From Citrobacter arsenatis (GTDB lineage: Bacteria; Pseudomonadota; Gammaproteobacteria; Enterobacterales; Enterobacteriaceae), in the NCBI RefSeq assembly GCF_004353845.1, contig NZ_CP037864.1, positions 4,030,001-4,094,000 on the forward strand: 64,000 nucleotides of DNA. Reading direction: 5' to 3'. Below, piece after piece: positions 1 to 8,965 of the stretch (positions within the stretch are counted from its first letter, which is position 1; each line of letters begins with the position of its first letter). The notes below the pieces were generated by a model. The model was not told the DNA's origin and did no database searches. It was given only the letters and a program-made list of their open reading frames with translations. Both the position numbers and the translations under genes were made by a program.

Positions 1-93
1 GGAGGTCTGCTGCACGACGATCTCGTTGCGGCATGCAACAAAGAGAACATTCTTGTCGCCTGGGACGGGCTTAACCTGAGCATCAACCAATAA
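1..93 (+). CDS. C-terminal fragment of an unidentified protein
   Basis: An open frame runs from the window edge to a TAA at 91-93 and encodes 30 residues ending in NLSINQ. I do not recognise the family from so short a tail. The gene ends 11 bases before the ATG of the nucleoside-permease-like gene and lies on the same strand, so it is probably the upstream member of the same operon and may be an enzyme acting on the imported compound. That role is inference from position only. Confidence 0.6.
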   Translation, partial: GGLLHDDLVAACNKENILVAWDGLNLSINQ

Positions 94-104
94 GGATATG
101 CAAT

Positions 105-1340
105 ATGGATCTTAATAAAACACCACGCCTATTGATTATGATGTTCATACAATATTTCATGCAGGGTGCCTGGAATATGACCATGGGGTTGGTATTGAGC
201 ACCTATGGTATGGCGACAATTATTGGCTCGTCCTATGCTTTGCTTGGCCTGGCGACTATTCTTTCCCCGCTATTTATTGGCATGGTCGCCGACCGCTTCT
301 TTTCATCACAAAAAGTCATGGCGATCCTGCATTTAATTAATGCTGGTGTACTGTTGTTTGTTCCGCAATTTATTGAGGCACAAAACACAGGTATGACGCT
401 AACTATGATTTTCCTGGTTGGTCTGCTGTTTTATCCTACAACTGCGCTGGCGAACAGTATCAGTTTCAGCCACATTAACGGGGTAAAATACTTCCCATTT
501 ATTCGTGTATTCGGCACATTTGGCTTTATGGTCATCGGTTTTATCATTGGTGAAATGGGTTATTCTGGAAATACCATCACCTGGTATATTGCGTCGGCTT
601 CCGGTGTCGTTCTCGGCCTGTACTGTTTTACGTTGCCAAATACCCCACCGAAAGCAAAAGGAAGCGTGTTTACGCTTCGCGATCTGTTATGTCTGGATGC
701 TCTGGCGCTCTTCAAAGACCGCAGTTTCTCGGTTTTGATGCTCAGTATTTTTGTCCTGATGATCCCCAAAACGGCTTATTCCGCCTATATCCCGGTCTTT
801 TTAAAAGCGCTTGGATTCGATAACGCCGCCTCAATGATGCAGGTTGGCATCGCCTGTGAAGTCATTTTCATGTTCCTGCTGTCGTTCTTCTTATTGAAAG
901 CTGGCTTCAAAATCACGCTGATGTTAGGCGCAGTTTGCTGGATCATCCGCACACTATTATTTGCTAATGCCTCGCTGGATGCCAACATGATGTTTGTGCT
1001 GATTGGCCTGATGTTACAAGGATTCTGCTGGGACTTTTTCTTTACCGTGGGCGATATTTATGTTGACCGTAAAGCAGCGCCAGAGATTAAAGCACAAGCC
1101 CAAAGCTTGCGATTTATCGTCTCCAACGGCGTTGGTCTGCTATTTGCCTCCACCGTATGCGGGCAAATCTTTAATAACACCGTGACGGAACAAGGTCCAG
1201 AGGCGTTGCCACAATGGGAGACATTCTGGCTAGTTTCAGCAGGCGTTGCCGCAGTGGTCAGCGTATTCTTCCTGATTTTCTTCCGGGACGATATTTCGAA
1301 ACGCAAAACGGATCTCACATTGAAAAAAGCAAACTCCTGA
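105..1340 (+). CDS. NupG/XapB-like nucleoside:H+ symporter (MFS)
   Basis: The 411-residue protein is hydrophobic throughout, with about 12 membrane segments, and resembles the nucleoside:proton symporter family (NupG, XapB, YegT), whose members are about 400-420 residues. Early features are the RLLIMMFIQYFMQGAW start and a loop-2 GMVADRFF motif typical of the family. It should sit in the inner membrane and import a nucleoside or a related compound. An AGGA-containing ribosome site lies just before the ATG at 105. The truncated upstream gene and the MgtC-like gene 31 bases downstream are on the same strand. E. coli K-12 does not have this gene next to csiD. The substrate cannot be read from the sequence. 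Confidence 0.8.
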   Translation: MDLNKTPRLLIMMFIQYFMQGAWNMTMGLVLSTYGMATIIGSSYALLGLATILSPLFIGMVADRFFSSQKVMAILHLINAGVLLFVPQFIEAQNTGMTLTMIFLVGLLFYPTTALANSISFSHINGVKYFPFIRVFGTFGFMVIGFIIGEMGYSGNTITWYIASASGVVLGLYCFTLPNTPPKAKGSVFTLRDLLCLDALALFKDRSFSVLMLSIFVLMIPKTAYSAYIPVFLKALGFDNAASMMQVGIACEVIFMFLLSFFLLKAGFKITLMLGAVCWIIRTLLFANASLDANMMFVLIGLMLQGFCWDFFFTVGDIYVDRKAAPEIKAQAQSLRFIVSNGVGLLFASTVCGQIFNNTVTEQGPEALPQWETFWLVSAGVAAVVSVFFLIFFRDDISKRKTDLTLKKANS

Positions 1341-1371
1341 TCGTTAAAGACTCTCTTATTAAGGTAATAGC

Positions 1372-2085
1372 ATGGATAATCTGGCCGCCATCATCAATGA
1401 GCAAGGATTGTTGCCTTTAACTACGATCATCAAAATCAGTATTGCATTTATTCTGGGTGGCATTATTGGCCTGGAAAGAGAATCGAAAGGGAAACCGGTC
1501 GGCTTCAAAACCTGTGTTATTTTATCCGTAGCCAGCTGTGTGTTAACTGTCGTATCAATACAATCTGCTGAATACTATGCTGAAATTTCGATGAATATCC
1601 GTAGCGATCCTATGCGCCTGGCGGCTCAGATTATCAGCGGCGTTGGTTTTCTCGGTGCGGGAGTCATTCTGCACCGACACGACGATGCTATCTCTGGTCT
1701 CACGACTGCGGCAATTGTCTGGGCATCCGCAGGGGTGGGAATCACCTGCGGAGCCGGTTTTTATTTTCATGCTGTTTTTGCCACGGCTTTATTTTTATTA
1801 GCGATCAAACTAAGCCCATTCATTATTTTCTTACAAACCAGAAACCAGTTTCCCGGAAAAGTTAAAGTGCGGGTTATTCTTGATGAACGAGACGCTCTCG
1901 AAAGTCTGATAACCCGCATTCATCAACAGAAAAACATTATCGAAAACATCACGATCAGGGATATCAAGAAGGGCAAAATTGAGGTCAATCTCAAAATCGT
2001 AATTCGTCAAAAGATGACCTTGCCCGACTTATACCACGATCTGACCCATGTGGAACACGTCTGCGCCATCGCTCTGGAACATTAA
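1372..2085 (+). CDS. MgtC/SapB-family inner-membrane protein
   Basis: The 237-residue protein has an N-terminal MgtC-type membrane domain: a GGIIGLERE motif near residue 30, then KPVGFKTCVILSVAS, then SGVGFLGAGVILH near residue 90. Four or five membrane helices end near residue 155. A soluble tail of about 80 residues with an ACT-like look follows. MgtC proteins in Salmonella act in Mg2+-limited growth and inhibit the F1Fo ATP synthase; other family members (YhiD type) have no firm role. The gene starts 31 bases after the permease, so the two are probably cotranscribed. I see no mgtA/mgtB and no long regulatory leader, so a classic mgtCB role is not supported. Confidence 0.8.
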   Translation: MDNLAAIINEQGLLPLTTIIKISIAFILGGIIGLERESKGKPVGFKTCVILSVASCVLTVVSIQSAEYYAEISMNIRSDPMRLAAQIISGVGFLGAGVILHRHDDAISGLTTAAIVWASAGVGITCGAGFYFHAVFATALFLLAIKLSPFIIFLQTRNQFPGKVKVRVILDERDALESLITRIHQQKNIIENITIRDIKKGKIEVNLKIVIRQKMTLPDLYHDLTHVEHVCAIALEH

Positions 2086-2108
2086 TATACCTTATCTTCC
2101 TCTTTAAA

Positions 2109-2130
2109 ATCAGGGGCTTTCGCCCCTGAA
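2109..2130. terminator. GC-rich stem-loop after the MgtC-like gene
   Basis: TCAGGGGC (2110-2117) pairs with GCCCCTGA (2122-2129) around a TTTC loop. On the plus strand no run of T follows. On the minus strand the stem is followed by TTTTAAA, but no minus-strand gene ends here. It may still end the upstream operon or stabilise its 3' end. Confidence 0.4.
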
Positions 2131-2228
2131 ATAGCCACTCAGTATCCATCCAGCCCCTAAATCCTCATTTTTTATAATGTTAAATAATTGTTGTTTTTGA
2201 TCACAAATAATAAACAAACAAGCTCATT

Positions 2229-2296
2229 CTGTGCGCGTTTTTCAAAAATGTAGATATTTTTAATTTATGGCTACGAAACGAGCTGCGCCATATCTC
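2229..2296 (+). promoter_or_regulatory. Candidate CRP site and -10 element of the csiD promoter
   Basis: TGTGCGCGTTTTTCAA at 2229-2244 resembles one good half of a CRP site. A TATCTC hexamer at 2291-2296 could be the -10, which places the start near 2303. The spacing between site centre and start is then close to the -68.5 position described for the CRP/sigma-S dependent csiD promoter of E. coli. The assignment rests on spacing and partial motif match. Confidence 0.45.
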
Positions 2297-2325
2297 CCTG
2301 ACAATCTACTGAGAGGAACGATTTG

Positions 2326-3303
2326 ATGAACGCACTGACTGCCGTAAAACCGAACGCTGAAGATCCAGCCAAGCACTACAGCGGCTTCACGCTGAAACCA
2401 TCAGCCCAGTCCCCACGCCTGCTGGAGCTGACTTTTTCCGCTGAAACCACTGAGCAATTTCTGCAGGCCGTCGCGCAGTGGCCGGTGCAGGCACTGGAAT
2501 ACAAATCCTTCCTGCGCTTCAAAGTGGGCAAGATCCTCGACGACCTGTGCGGCAATCAGTTGCAGCCTCTGCTGCTAAAAACGTTGCTCGATCGTGCCGA
2601 AGGCGCACTACTGATCAATGCCGTTGGCGTGGACGATGTGGCGCAGGCAGAAGAGATGGTCAAGCTGGCGACGGCGGTCGCACATCTGATCGGACGCTCC
2701 AATTTTGATGCGATGAGCGGTCAATATTACGCACGTTTTGTGGTGAAAAACGTTGATAACTCAGACAGCTACCTGCGTCAGCCGCACCGTGTTATGGAGC
2801 TGCATAACGACGGAACCTACCTCGAAGAAATCACCGATTACGTGCTGATGATGAAGATTGACGAGCAGAACATGATCGGCGGTAACTCGCTGCTGCTGCA
2901 TCTCGACGACTGGGAACATCTGGATCACTACTTCACCCATCCGCTGGCGCGTCGTGCTATGCGTTTTGCCGCGCCGCCTAGCAAAAACGTCAGCCAGGAG
3001 GTGTTCCATCCGGTGTTTGACGTAGACCAGCAAGGGCGTCCGGTAATGCGTTACATCGACCAGTTCGTCCAGCCAAAAGACTATGAAGAAGGCGTCTGGC
3101 TGAGCGATTTGTCCGATGCGCTGGAAACCAGCAAGAGCATTATTTCCGTTCCGGTTTCAGTGGGTAAATTCCTGCTGATCAACAACCTGTTCTGGCTGCA
3201 TGGTCGTGACCGCTTCACCTCGCATCCTGACCTGCGCCGCGAACTGATGCGCCAGCGTGGTTATTTCGCTTACGCGACAAACCACTACCAGACCCATCAG
3301 TAA
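2326..3303 (+). CDS. glaH: Glutarate 2-hydroxylase (Fe(II)/2-oxoglutarate dioxygenase)
   Basis: Also called csiD. It hydroxylates glutarate to L-2-hydroxyglutarate with 2-oxoglutarate and O2 in the lysine/cadaverine degradation route. The 325-residue length and sequence match the E. coli protein closely. The iron ligands are visible as His160 and Asp162 in LHNDGTY and His292 in FWLHGRDR. I start at ATG 2326 behind GAGAGGAACG; a TTG directly before it would add one residue. The next gene, lhgO, begins 19 bases after the stop, and gabD, gabT and gabP follow on the same strand. In E. coli this operon is induced by starvation through sigma-S and CRP and repressed by CsiR. Confidence 0.96.
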   Translation: MNALTAVKPNAEDPAKHYSGFTLKPSAQSPRLLELTFSAETTEQFLQAVAQWPVQALEYKSFLRFKVGKILDDLCGNQLQPLLLKTLLDRAEGALLINAVGVDDVAQAEEMVKLATAVAHLIGRSNFDAMSGQYYARFVVKNVDNSDSYLRQPHRVMELHNDGTYLEEITDYVLMMKIDEQNMIGGNSLLLHLDDWEHLDHYFTHPLARRAMRFAAPPSKNVSQEVFHPVFDVDQQGRPVMRYIDQFVQPKDYEEGVWLSDLSDALETSKSIISVPVSVGKFLLINNLFWLHGRDRFTSHPDLRRELMRQRGYFAYATNHYQTHQ

Positions 3304-3322
3304 GCGCGAAGGAAAAAAGCGG

Positions 3323-4591
3323 ATGTATGATTTTGTGATTATTGGCGGCGGCATTATCGGCATGTCGACCGCCATGCAGCTGATTGATGTCTATCCGGAC
3401 GCCAGAATCGCGCTGCTGGAAAAAGAATCCGGCCCGGCTTGTCATCAAACGGGCCACAACAGCGGTGTGATTCATGCCGGGGTCTATTACACCCCCGGCA
3501 GCCTGAAGGCACAGTTTTGCCTGGCCGGAAATCGTGCCACCAAAGCCTTTTGCGACCAAAACGGCATCCGCTACGACGTCTGCGGAAAAATGCTGGTTGC
3601 CACCTCCTCACTGGAAATGGAGCGCATGCGTGCGCTTTGGGATCGCACCGCCGCTAACGGCCTGGAACGCGAATGGCTGAATGCGCAGGAGCTTCGCGAG
3701 CGTGAACCCAACATCACCGGGCTGGGCGGCATTTTCGTCCCGTCGAGCGGGATCGTCAGCTACCGCGAAGTCACCGCCGCGATGGCGAAGATTTTCCAGG
3801 CTAAAGGCGGTGAGATTATTTACAACGCCGAGGTCAGCGCGCTGAAAGAGCATGCTGCGGGCGTGATCGTCCATACCCGTCAGGGTCAGGAATATGAAGG
3901 GGCAACGCTGATTAGCTGTTCTGGCCTGATGGCGGACCGACTGGTGAAAATGCTCGGCGTTGAACCTGGCTTTATCATCTGTCCGTTCCGTGGGGAATAT
4001 TTCCGTCTGGCGTCAGAACATAACCAGATAGTCAACCATCTGATCTATCCCATCCCCGACCCGGCGATGCCGTTTCTCGGCGTTCATCTGACCCGAATGA
4101 TTGACGGCAGCGTGACGGTCGGTCCCAACGCGGTACTGGCATTTAAACGCGAAGGCTACCGTAAACGCGACTTCTCGCTCAGCGATACGCTGGAGATCCT
4201 CGGCTCTTCTGGTATTCGCCGCGTGCTGCAAAACAACCTGCGCTCAGGGCTTGGCGAAATGAAGAATTCGCTGTGCAAAAGTGGCTATCTGCGGTTGGTA
4301 CAAAAGTATTGCCCGAGTCTGACGCAAAAAGATCTGCAGCCCTGGCCTGCAGGCGTGCGGGCACAGGCGGTATCACCTGATGGCAAGCTAATCGATGATT
4401 TCCTGTTTGTCACCACGTCCCGCTCAATTCACACCTGTAACGCACCTTCTCCGGCGGCAACGTCGGCGATCCCTATCGGCGCACATATTGTCAGCAAAGT
4501 TCATGCGCTGCTGGAGAACCAGAGTAATCCCGGACGCACGCTGCGTGCGGCACGTAGCGTGGAGACATTACACGCCGCATTCACCCGTTAA
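3323..4591 (+). CDS. lhgO: L-2-hydroxyglutarate dehydrogenase (quinone)
   Basis: Also called ygaF. This FAD enzyme oxidises L-2-hydroxyglutarate, the CsiD product, to 2-oxoglutarate and passes electrons to the membrane quinone pool. The 422-residue protein opens with the dinucleotide-binding motif VIIGGGIIG and carries the family signature TGHNSGVIHAG around residue 45. I use ATG 3323; 22 upstream in-frame codons exist but overlap the end of csiD, and the ribosome site AAGGAAAAAAGCGG points to 3323. The product regenerates the 2-oxoglutarate used by CsiD, so the two enzymes form a short cycle. Confidence 0.96.
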   Translation: MYDFVIIGGGIIGMSTAMQLIDVYPDARIALLEKESGPACHQTGHNSGVIHAGVYYTPGSLKAQFCLAGNRATKAFCDQNGIRYDVCGKMLVATSSLEMERMRALWDRTAANGLEREWLNAQELREREPNITGLGGIFVPSSGIVSYREVTAAMAKIFQAKGGEIIYNAEVSALKEHAAGVIVHTRQGQEYEGATLISCSGLMADRLVKMLGVEPGFIICPFRGEYFRLASEHNQIVNHLIYPIPDPAMPFLGVHLTRMIDGSVTVGPNAVLAFKREGYRKRDFSLSDTLEILGSSGIRRVLQNNLRSGLGEMKNSLCKSGYLRLVQKYCPSLTQKDLQPWPAGVRAQAVSPDGKLIDDFLFVTTSRSIHTCNAPSPAATSAIPIGAHIVSKVHALLENQSNPGRTLRAARSVETLHAAFTR

Positions 4592-4614
4592 CACGATTAA
4601 GACAGGAAGCAATT

Positions 4615-6063
4615 ATGCAACTTAACGATCCAACCTTATTTCGCCAGCAAGCACTGATCGATGGCAACTGGCGTGACGCCAACAGCGGCGAAACCCTTGC
4701 GGTGACCAATCCCGCCAATGGTCAGCAATTGGGCAGCGTGCCGAAAATGGGGGCGGATGAAACCCGCGAAGCGATTAACGCCGCTAACCGCGCTCTGCCC
4801 GCCTGGCGTGCGCTCACTGCCAAAGAGCGAGCCAACATCCTGCGTCGCTGGTTCAACCTGATGATTGAGCATCAGGACGATCTCGCCCGTTTGATGACCC
4901 TAGAACAGGGTAAACCGCTGGCGGAAGCCAAAGGCGAAATCACCTATGCCGCCTCTTTTATTGAGTGGTTTGCCGAAGAAGGCAAACGCATTTATGGCGA
5001 TACGATCCCAGGCCATCAGGCTGATAAACGACTGATCGTCATCAAACAGCCGATCGGTGTTACCGCCGCAATTACGCCGTGGAACTTCCCGGCGGCGATG
5101 ATCACCCGTAAAGCTGGCCCAGCGCTGGCGGCAGGTTGCACGATGGTGCTAAAACCGGCCAGCCAGACCCCCTACTCCGCACTGGCGCTGGCAGAGCTGG
5201 CCAATCGCGCCGGGATCCCGGCTGGCGTATTCAGCGTGGTGACCGGTTCTGCGAGCGCAGTCGGCAACGAGCTGACCGGCAACCCGCTGGTGCGCAAGCT
5301 GTCATTTACCGGCTCCACCGAAATTGGCCGTCAACTGATGGAACAGTGTGCCAAAGACATCAAAAAGGTGTCGTTGGAACTGGGCGGCAATGCGCCGTTT
5401 ATCGTCTTTGACGATGCCGATCTCGATAAAGCCGTGGAAGGCGCGCTGGCATCGAAGTTCCGTAACGCCGGGCAAACCTGCGTCTGCGCCAACCGCCTTT
5501 ACGTGCAGGACGGCGTGTATGACCAGTTTGCCGAAAAACTCGAGCAGGCGGTAAGCAAGCTGCGCCTCGGCGATGGTCTGCAACCTGACGTCACCACCGG
5601 GCCACTGATCGACGAGAAAGCGGTAGCCAAAGTGCAGGAACATATCGCCGATGCCCTGGATAAAGGCGCACGCATTATCGCGGGCGGTAAACCTCACGCG
5701 CTCGGCGGTAACTTCTTCCAGCCCACCATTTTGGTAGATGTGCCTGACAACGCGAAGGTCGCCAAAGAAGAAACGTTCGGCCCGCTGGCTCCGCTGTTTC
5801 GTTTTAAAGACGAAGCTGACGTCATCGCTCAGGCCAACGACACCGAGTTTGGTCTGGCCGCCTATTTCTACGCCCGTGATTTGAGCCGCGTGTTCCGCGT
5901 TGGCGAAGCGCTGGAGTACGGCATCGTCGGGATTAACACCGGCATTATCTCCAACGAAGTCGCTCCGTTTGGCGGGATCAAAGCCTCCGGTCTTGGCCGT
6001 GAAGGATCGAAATACGGCATCGAAGACTACTTAGAAATCAAATACATGTGCATCGGCCTTTAA
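4615..6063 (+). CDS. gabD: Succinate-semialdehyde dehydrogenase (NADP+)
   Basis: It oxidises succinate semialdehyde, or glutarate semialdehyde in the lysine route, to the dicarboxylate. The 482-residue protein is a full-length aldehyde dehydrogenase. PWNFPAAM begins near residue 144, the general base Glu lies in LELGGNAPF near residue 254, and the catalytic Cys lies in GQTCVCANR near residue 289. The ribosome site GACAGGAAGC lies 4 bases before the ATG. It sits between lhgO and gabT in the standard order. Confidence 0.97.
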   Translation: MQLNDPTLFRQQALIDGNWRDANSGETLAVTNPANGQQLGSVPKMGADETREAINAANRALPAWRALTAKERANILRRWFNLMIEHQDDLARLMTLEQGKPLAEAKGEITYAASFIEWFAEEGKRIYGDTIPGHQADKRLIVIKQPIGVTAAITPWNFPAAMITRKAGPALAAGCTMVLKPASQTPYSALALAELANRAGIPAGVFSVVTGSASAVGNELTGNPLVRKLSFTGSTEIGRQLMEQCAKDIKKVSLELGGNAPFIVFDDADLDKAVEGALASKFRNAGQTCVCANRLYVQDGVYDQFAEKLEQAVSKLRLGDGLQPDVTTGPLIDEKAVAKVQEHIADALDKGARIIAGGKPHALGGNFFQPTILVDVPDNAKVAKEETFGPLAPLFRFKDEADVIAQANDTEFGLAAYFYARDLSRVFRVGEALEYGIVGINTGIISNEVAPFGGIKASGLGREGSKYGIEDYLEIKYMCIGL

Positions 6064-6088
6064 TAAAACAAATACTGGAGAACACCTG

Positions 6089-7372
6089 ATGAGCACCAAC
6101 AAAGAACTTATGCAACGTCGCAGCAACGCCGTTCCCCGTGGCGTAGGCCAGATCCACCCTATTTTTGCCGAGCGAGCAGAAAACTGTCGGGTCTGGGACG
6201 TTGAAGGCCGTGAATTCCTCGATTTTGCTGGCGGTATCGCGGTGCTGAACACCGGCCACCTGCACCCGCAGATTGTCTCTGCGGTAGAGGCACAGTTGAA
6301 AAAGCTGTCCCATACCTGTTTCCAGGTACTGGCCTATGAGCCGTACCTGGAGCTGTGCGAAATCATGAACAAGAAAGTGCCAGGCGATTTCGCCAAGAAA
6401 ACCCTGCTGGTAACGACCGGTTCTGAAGCGGTAGAAAACGCGGTGAAAATCGCCCGCGCCGCCACCAAACGCACCGGCACAATCGCCTTCAGCGGCGCTT
6501 ACCACGGTCGCACCCACTACACCTTGTCGCTCACCGGGAAAGTCAATCCCTACTCAGCCGGAATGGGGCTGATGCCAGGCCACGTGTATCGCGCGCTATA
6601 TCCTTGCCCACTGCACGGCATCAGCGACGACGATGCTATCGCCAGCATTCACCGCATCTTCAAAAACGATGCCGCGCCGGAAGACGTTGCCGCCATCGTG
6701 ATTGAACCTGTCCAGGGCGAAGGTGGTTTTTACGCCGCCTCTCCTGCTTTTATGCAACGTCTGCGCGCCATTTGTGACGAGCACGGGATCATGCTGATTG
6801 CCGATGAAGTACAGAGCGGCGCGGGCCGTACCGGTACACTATTCGCCATGGAGCAGATGGGGGTTGCGCCCGATCTCACCACCTTCGCCAAATCCATCGC
6901 CGGAGGCTTCCCGCTGGCAGGCGTGACCGGACGCGCCGAAGTGATGGACGCTATCCCACCGGGCGGTCTGGGCGGTACTTATGCCGGTAACCCGATTGCC
7001 TGTGCCGCCGCGCTGGCGGTACTGAACATTTTCGAACAGGAAAATCTGCTGCAAAAAGCCAACGAGCTGGGACAAACCCTGCGCGAAGGCCTGCTGGCTA
7101 TCGCGGAAACCCACCGCGAGATTGGCGATGTGCGCGGACTGGGCGCGATGATCGCTATCGAACTGTTCGAGGACGGCGACCATACGAAGCCCGATGCCAA
7201 ACTAACCGCCGAAATCGTCTCACGTGCGCGCGATAAAGGACTGATCCTCCTCTCCTGCGGGCCTTACTACAACGTGCTGCGCATTCTGGTCCCACTGACC
7301 ATTGAAGATGCGCAAATCCGCCAGGGGCTGGACATTATCGCTCAGTGTTTTGCCGAGGCGAAGCAGGGTTAA
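6089..7372 (+). CDS. gabT: 4-aminobutyrate / 5-aminovalerate aminotransferase
   Basis: This PLP enzyme moves the amino group of GABA or 5-aminovalerate to 2-oxoglutarate, giving the semialdehyde used by GabD. The protein has 427 residues, as expected. IADEVQSGAGRTG near residue 240 holds the PLP-binding Asp, and TTFAKSIAGG near residue 268 holds the Schiff-base Lys. TTGSEAVENAVKIAR near residue 110 is the phosphate-binding segment. The gene starts 25 bases after gabD and is followed by a REP element before gabP. Confidence 0.97.
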   Translation: MSTNKELMQRRSNAVPRGVGQIHPIFAERAENCRVWDVEGREFLDFAGGIAVLNTGHLHPQIVSAVEAQLKKLSHTCFQVLAYEPYLELCEIMNKKVPGDFAKKTLLVTTGSEAVENAVKIARAATKRTGTIAFSGAYHGRTHYTLSLTGKVNPYSAGMGLMPGHVYRALYPCPLHGISDDDAIASIHRIFKNDAAPEDVAAIVIEPVQGEGGFYAASPAFMQRLRAICDEHGIMLIADEVQSGAGRTGTLFAMEQMGVAPDLTTFAKSIAGGFPLAGVTGRAEVMDAIPPGGLGGTYAGNPIACAAALAVLNIFEQENLLQKANELGQTLREGLLAIAETHREIGDVRGLGAMIAIELFEDGDHTKPDAKLTAEIVSRARDKGLILLSCGPYYNVLRILVPLTIEDAQIRQGLDIIAQCFAEAKQG

Positions 7373-7396
7373 CCCCCCGTATAAAAACGGGAAATT

Positions 7397-7473
7397 GTAG
7401 GCCGGATAAAGCGCAGGCGCTGCCATCCGGCAATGTTGTGATGCCCGGTGGCGCTACGCTTACCGGGCCTACG
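7397..7473. repeat. REP/BIME element between gabT and gabP
   Basis: Two facing palindromic units are visible. The first contains GTAGGCCGGATAAAGCG and CCATCCGGCA; the second contains GCCCGGTGGCGCTACGC and ACCGGGCCTAC. This is the usual REP consensus of enterobacteria. It lies inside the gab operon and may stabilise upstream mRNA. Confidence 0.85.
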
Positions 7474-7519
7474 GGTAAGGTGCAGGAAGCGACGTCAATA
7501 ACAATAATGAGGTTTAAAG

Positions 7520-8920
7520 ATGGGGCAAGTGTCACAATCACATGATTTAGCAGGCGGGCTGAAATCTCGCCACGTCACCATGCTGTCTATTGCCGGGGTT
7601 ATCGGCGCAAGTTTGTTTGTCGGTTCAAGCGTAGCGATTGCAGAAGCCGGTCCCGCAGTATTATTAGCCTATCTGTTCGCCGGATTGCTGGTGGTAATGA
7701 TTATGCGCATGCTGGCCGAAATGGCCGTTGCCACCCCGGATACCGGTTCCTTTTCCACCTATGCCGATAAGGCCATCGGCCCATGGGCAGGTTATACCAT
7801 CGGTTGGTTGTACTGGTGGTTCTGGGTGTTGGTTATCCCGCTTGAGGCGAATATCGCCGCCATCATTCTTCACTCCTGGGTTCCTGGCATTCCTGTCTGG
7901 CTGTTTTCTCTGGTTATCACGCTGGCATTAACCGGCAGTAATTTGCTGAGCGTCAAAAATTACGGTGAGTTCGAGTTCTGGCTGGCGCTGTGCAAAGTGG
8001 TTGCCATTCTGGCGTTTATAACCCTCGGCGCGGTGGCGATTAGCGGTTTCTATCCTTATGCCGAAGTCAGCGGAGTTTCGCGTCTGTGGGATCAGGGCGG
8101 CTTCATGCCCAACGGGTTTGGCGCAGTGATCAGCGCGATGCTCATCACCATGTTCTCCTTTATGGGCGCAGAGATCGTTACCATCGCCGCCGCCGAGTCC
8201 GATACCCCGGATAAGCACATCGTCCGCGCCACCAACTCGGTTATCTGGCGTATCTCCATCTTCTATCTGTGCTCTATTTTCGTGGTCGTGGCGCTGATCC
8301 CATGGAACATGCCGGGACTGAAAGAAGTGGGCTCGTACCGCTCGGTACTGGAGTTACTGCATATTCCGCACGCGAAACTGATCATGGACTGCGTCATTTT
8401 GCTGTCGGTGACCAGCTGTCTGAACTCCGCGCTGTATACGTCTTCGCGTATGCTTTACTCCCTGAGCCGCCGTGGTGATGCCCCCGCCTTTATGGGGAAA
8501 ACAAACCGCAGTAAAACGCCTTATGTGGCGGTGCTACTGTCGACAGGTGCCGCGTTCCTCACCGTCATCGTCAATTATTACGCTCCGGCCAAGGTGTTTA
8601 AATTCCTGATCGACAGCTCCGGCGCCATCGCACTGCTGGTCTATCTGGTCATTGCCGTTTCTCAACTGCGGATGCGCAAAATCCTGCTGGCGCGAGGCGG
8701 TGAAATTAAACTGAAAATGTGGCTCTATCCATGGCTTACCTGGCTGGTCATCGCGTTTATTATCTTTGTGCTGGTGGTCATGCTGTTTCGCCCGGCCCAG
8801 CAGTTGGAGGTTATCTCTACCGGGTTGTTAGCCATAGGAATTATTTGCACCGTGCCCATTATGTCACGCTGGAAAAAACTGCTATCGTGGCAAAAAGCAC
8901 CGTTGCAAAATACGCATTAA
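7520..8920 (+). CDS. gabP: GABA permease (APC family)
   Basis: The 466-residue protein is an amino acid/polyamine/choline family permease with about 12 membrane helices. It carries the conserved first-helix motif IAGVIGASLFVGSS near residue 25 and the loop segment ISAMLITMFSFMGAEIVTIAAAE near residue 205, where the amphipathic channel region of GabP lies. It imports 4-aminobutyrate with protons for GabT and GabD. The ATG at 7520 follows an AGGTTTAAAG ribosome site. Confidence 0.95.
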   Translation: MGQVSQSHDLAGGLKSRHVTMLSIAGVIGASLFVGSSVAIAEAGPAVLLAYLFAGLLVVMIMRMLAEMAVATPDTGSFSTYADKAIGPWAGYTIGWLYWWFWVLVIPLEANIAAIILHSWVPGIPVWLFSLVITLALTGSNLLSVKNYGEFEFWLALCKVVAILAFITLGAVAISGFYPYAEVSGVSRLWDQGGFMPNGFGAVISAMLITMFSFMGAEIVTIAAAESDTPDKHIVRATNSVIWRISIFYLCSIFVVVALIPWNMPGLKEVGSYRSVLELLHIPHAKLIMDCVILLSVTSCLNSALYTSSRMLYSLSRRGDAPAFMGKTNRSKTPYVAVLLSTGAAFLTVIVNYYAPAKVFKFLIDSSGAIALLVYLVIAVSQLRMRKILLARGGEIKLKMWLYPWLTWLVIAFIIFVLVVMLFRPAQQLEVISTGLLAIGIICTVPIMSRWKKLLSWQKAPLQNTH

Positions 8921-8965
8921 ACCTGTTCCCGGCGCAGGCCGGGAAATCCGTTCAGGAGTAAGACC

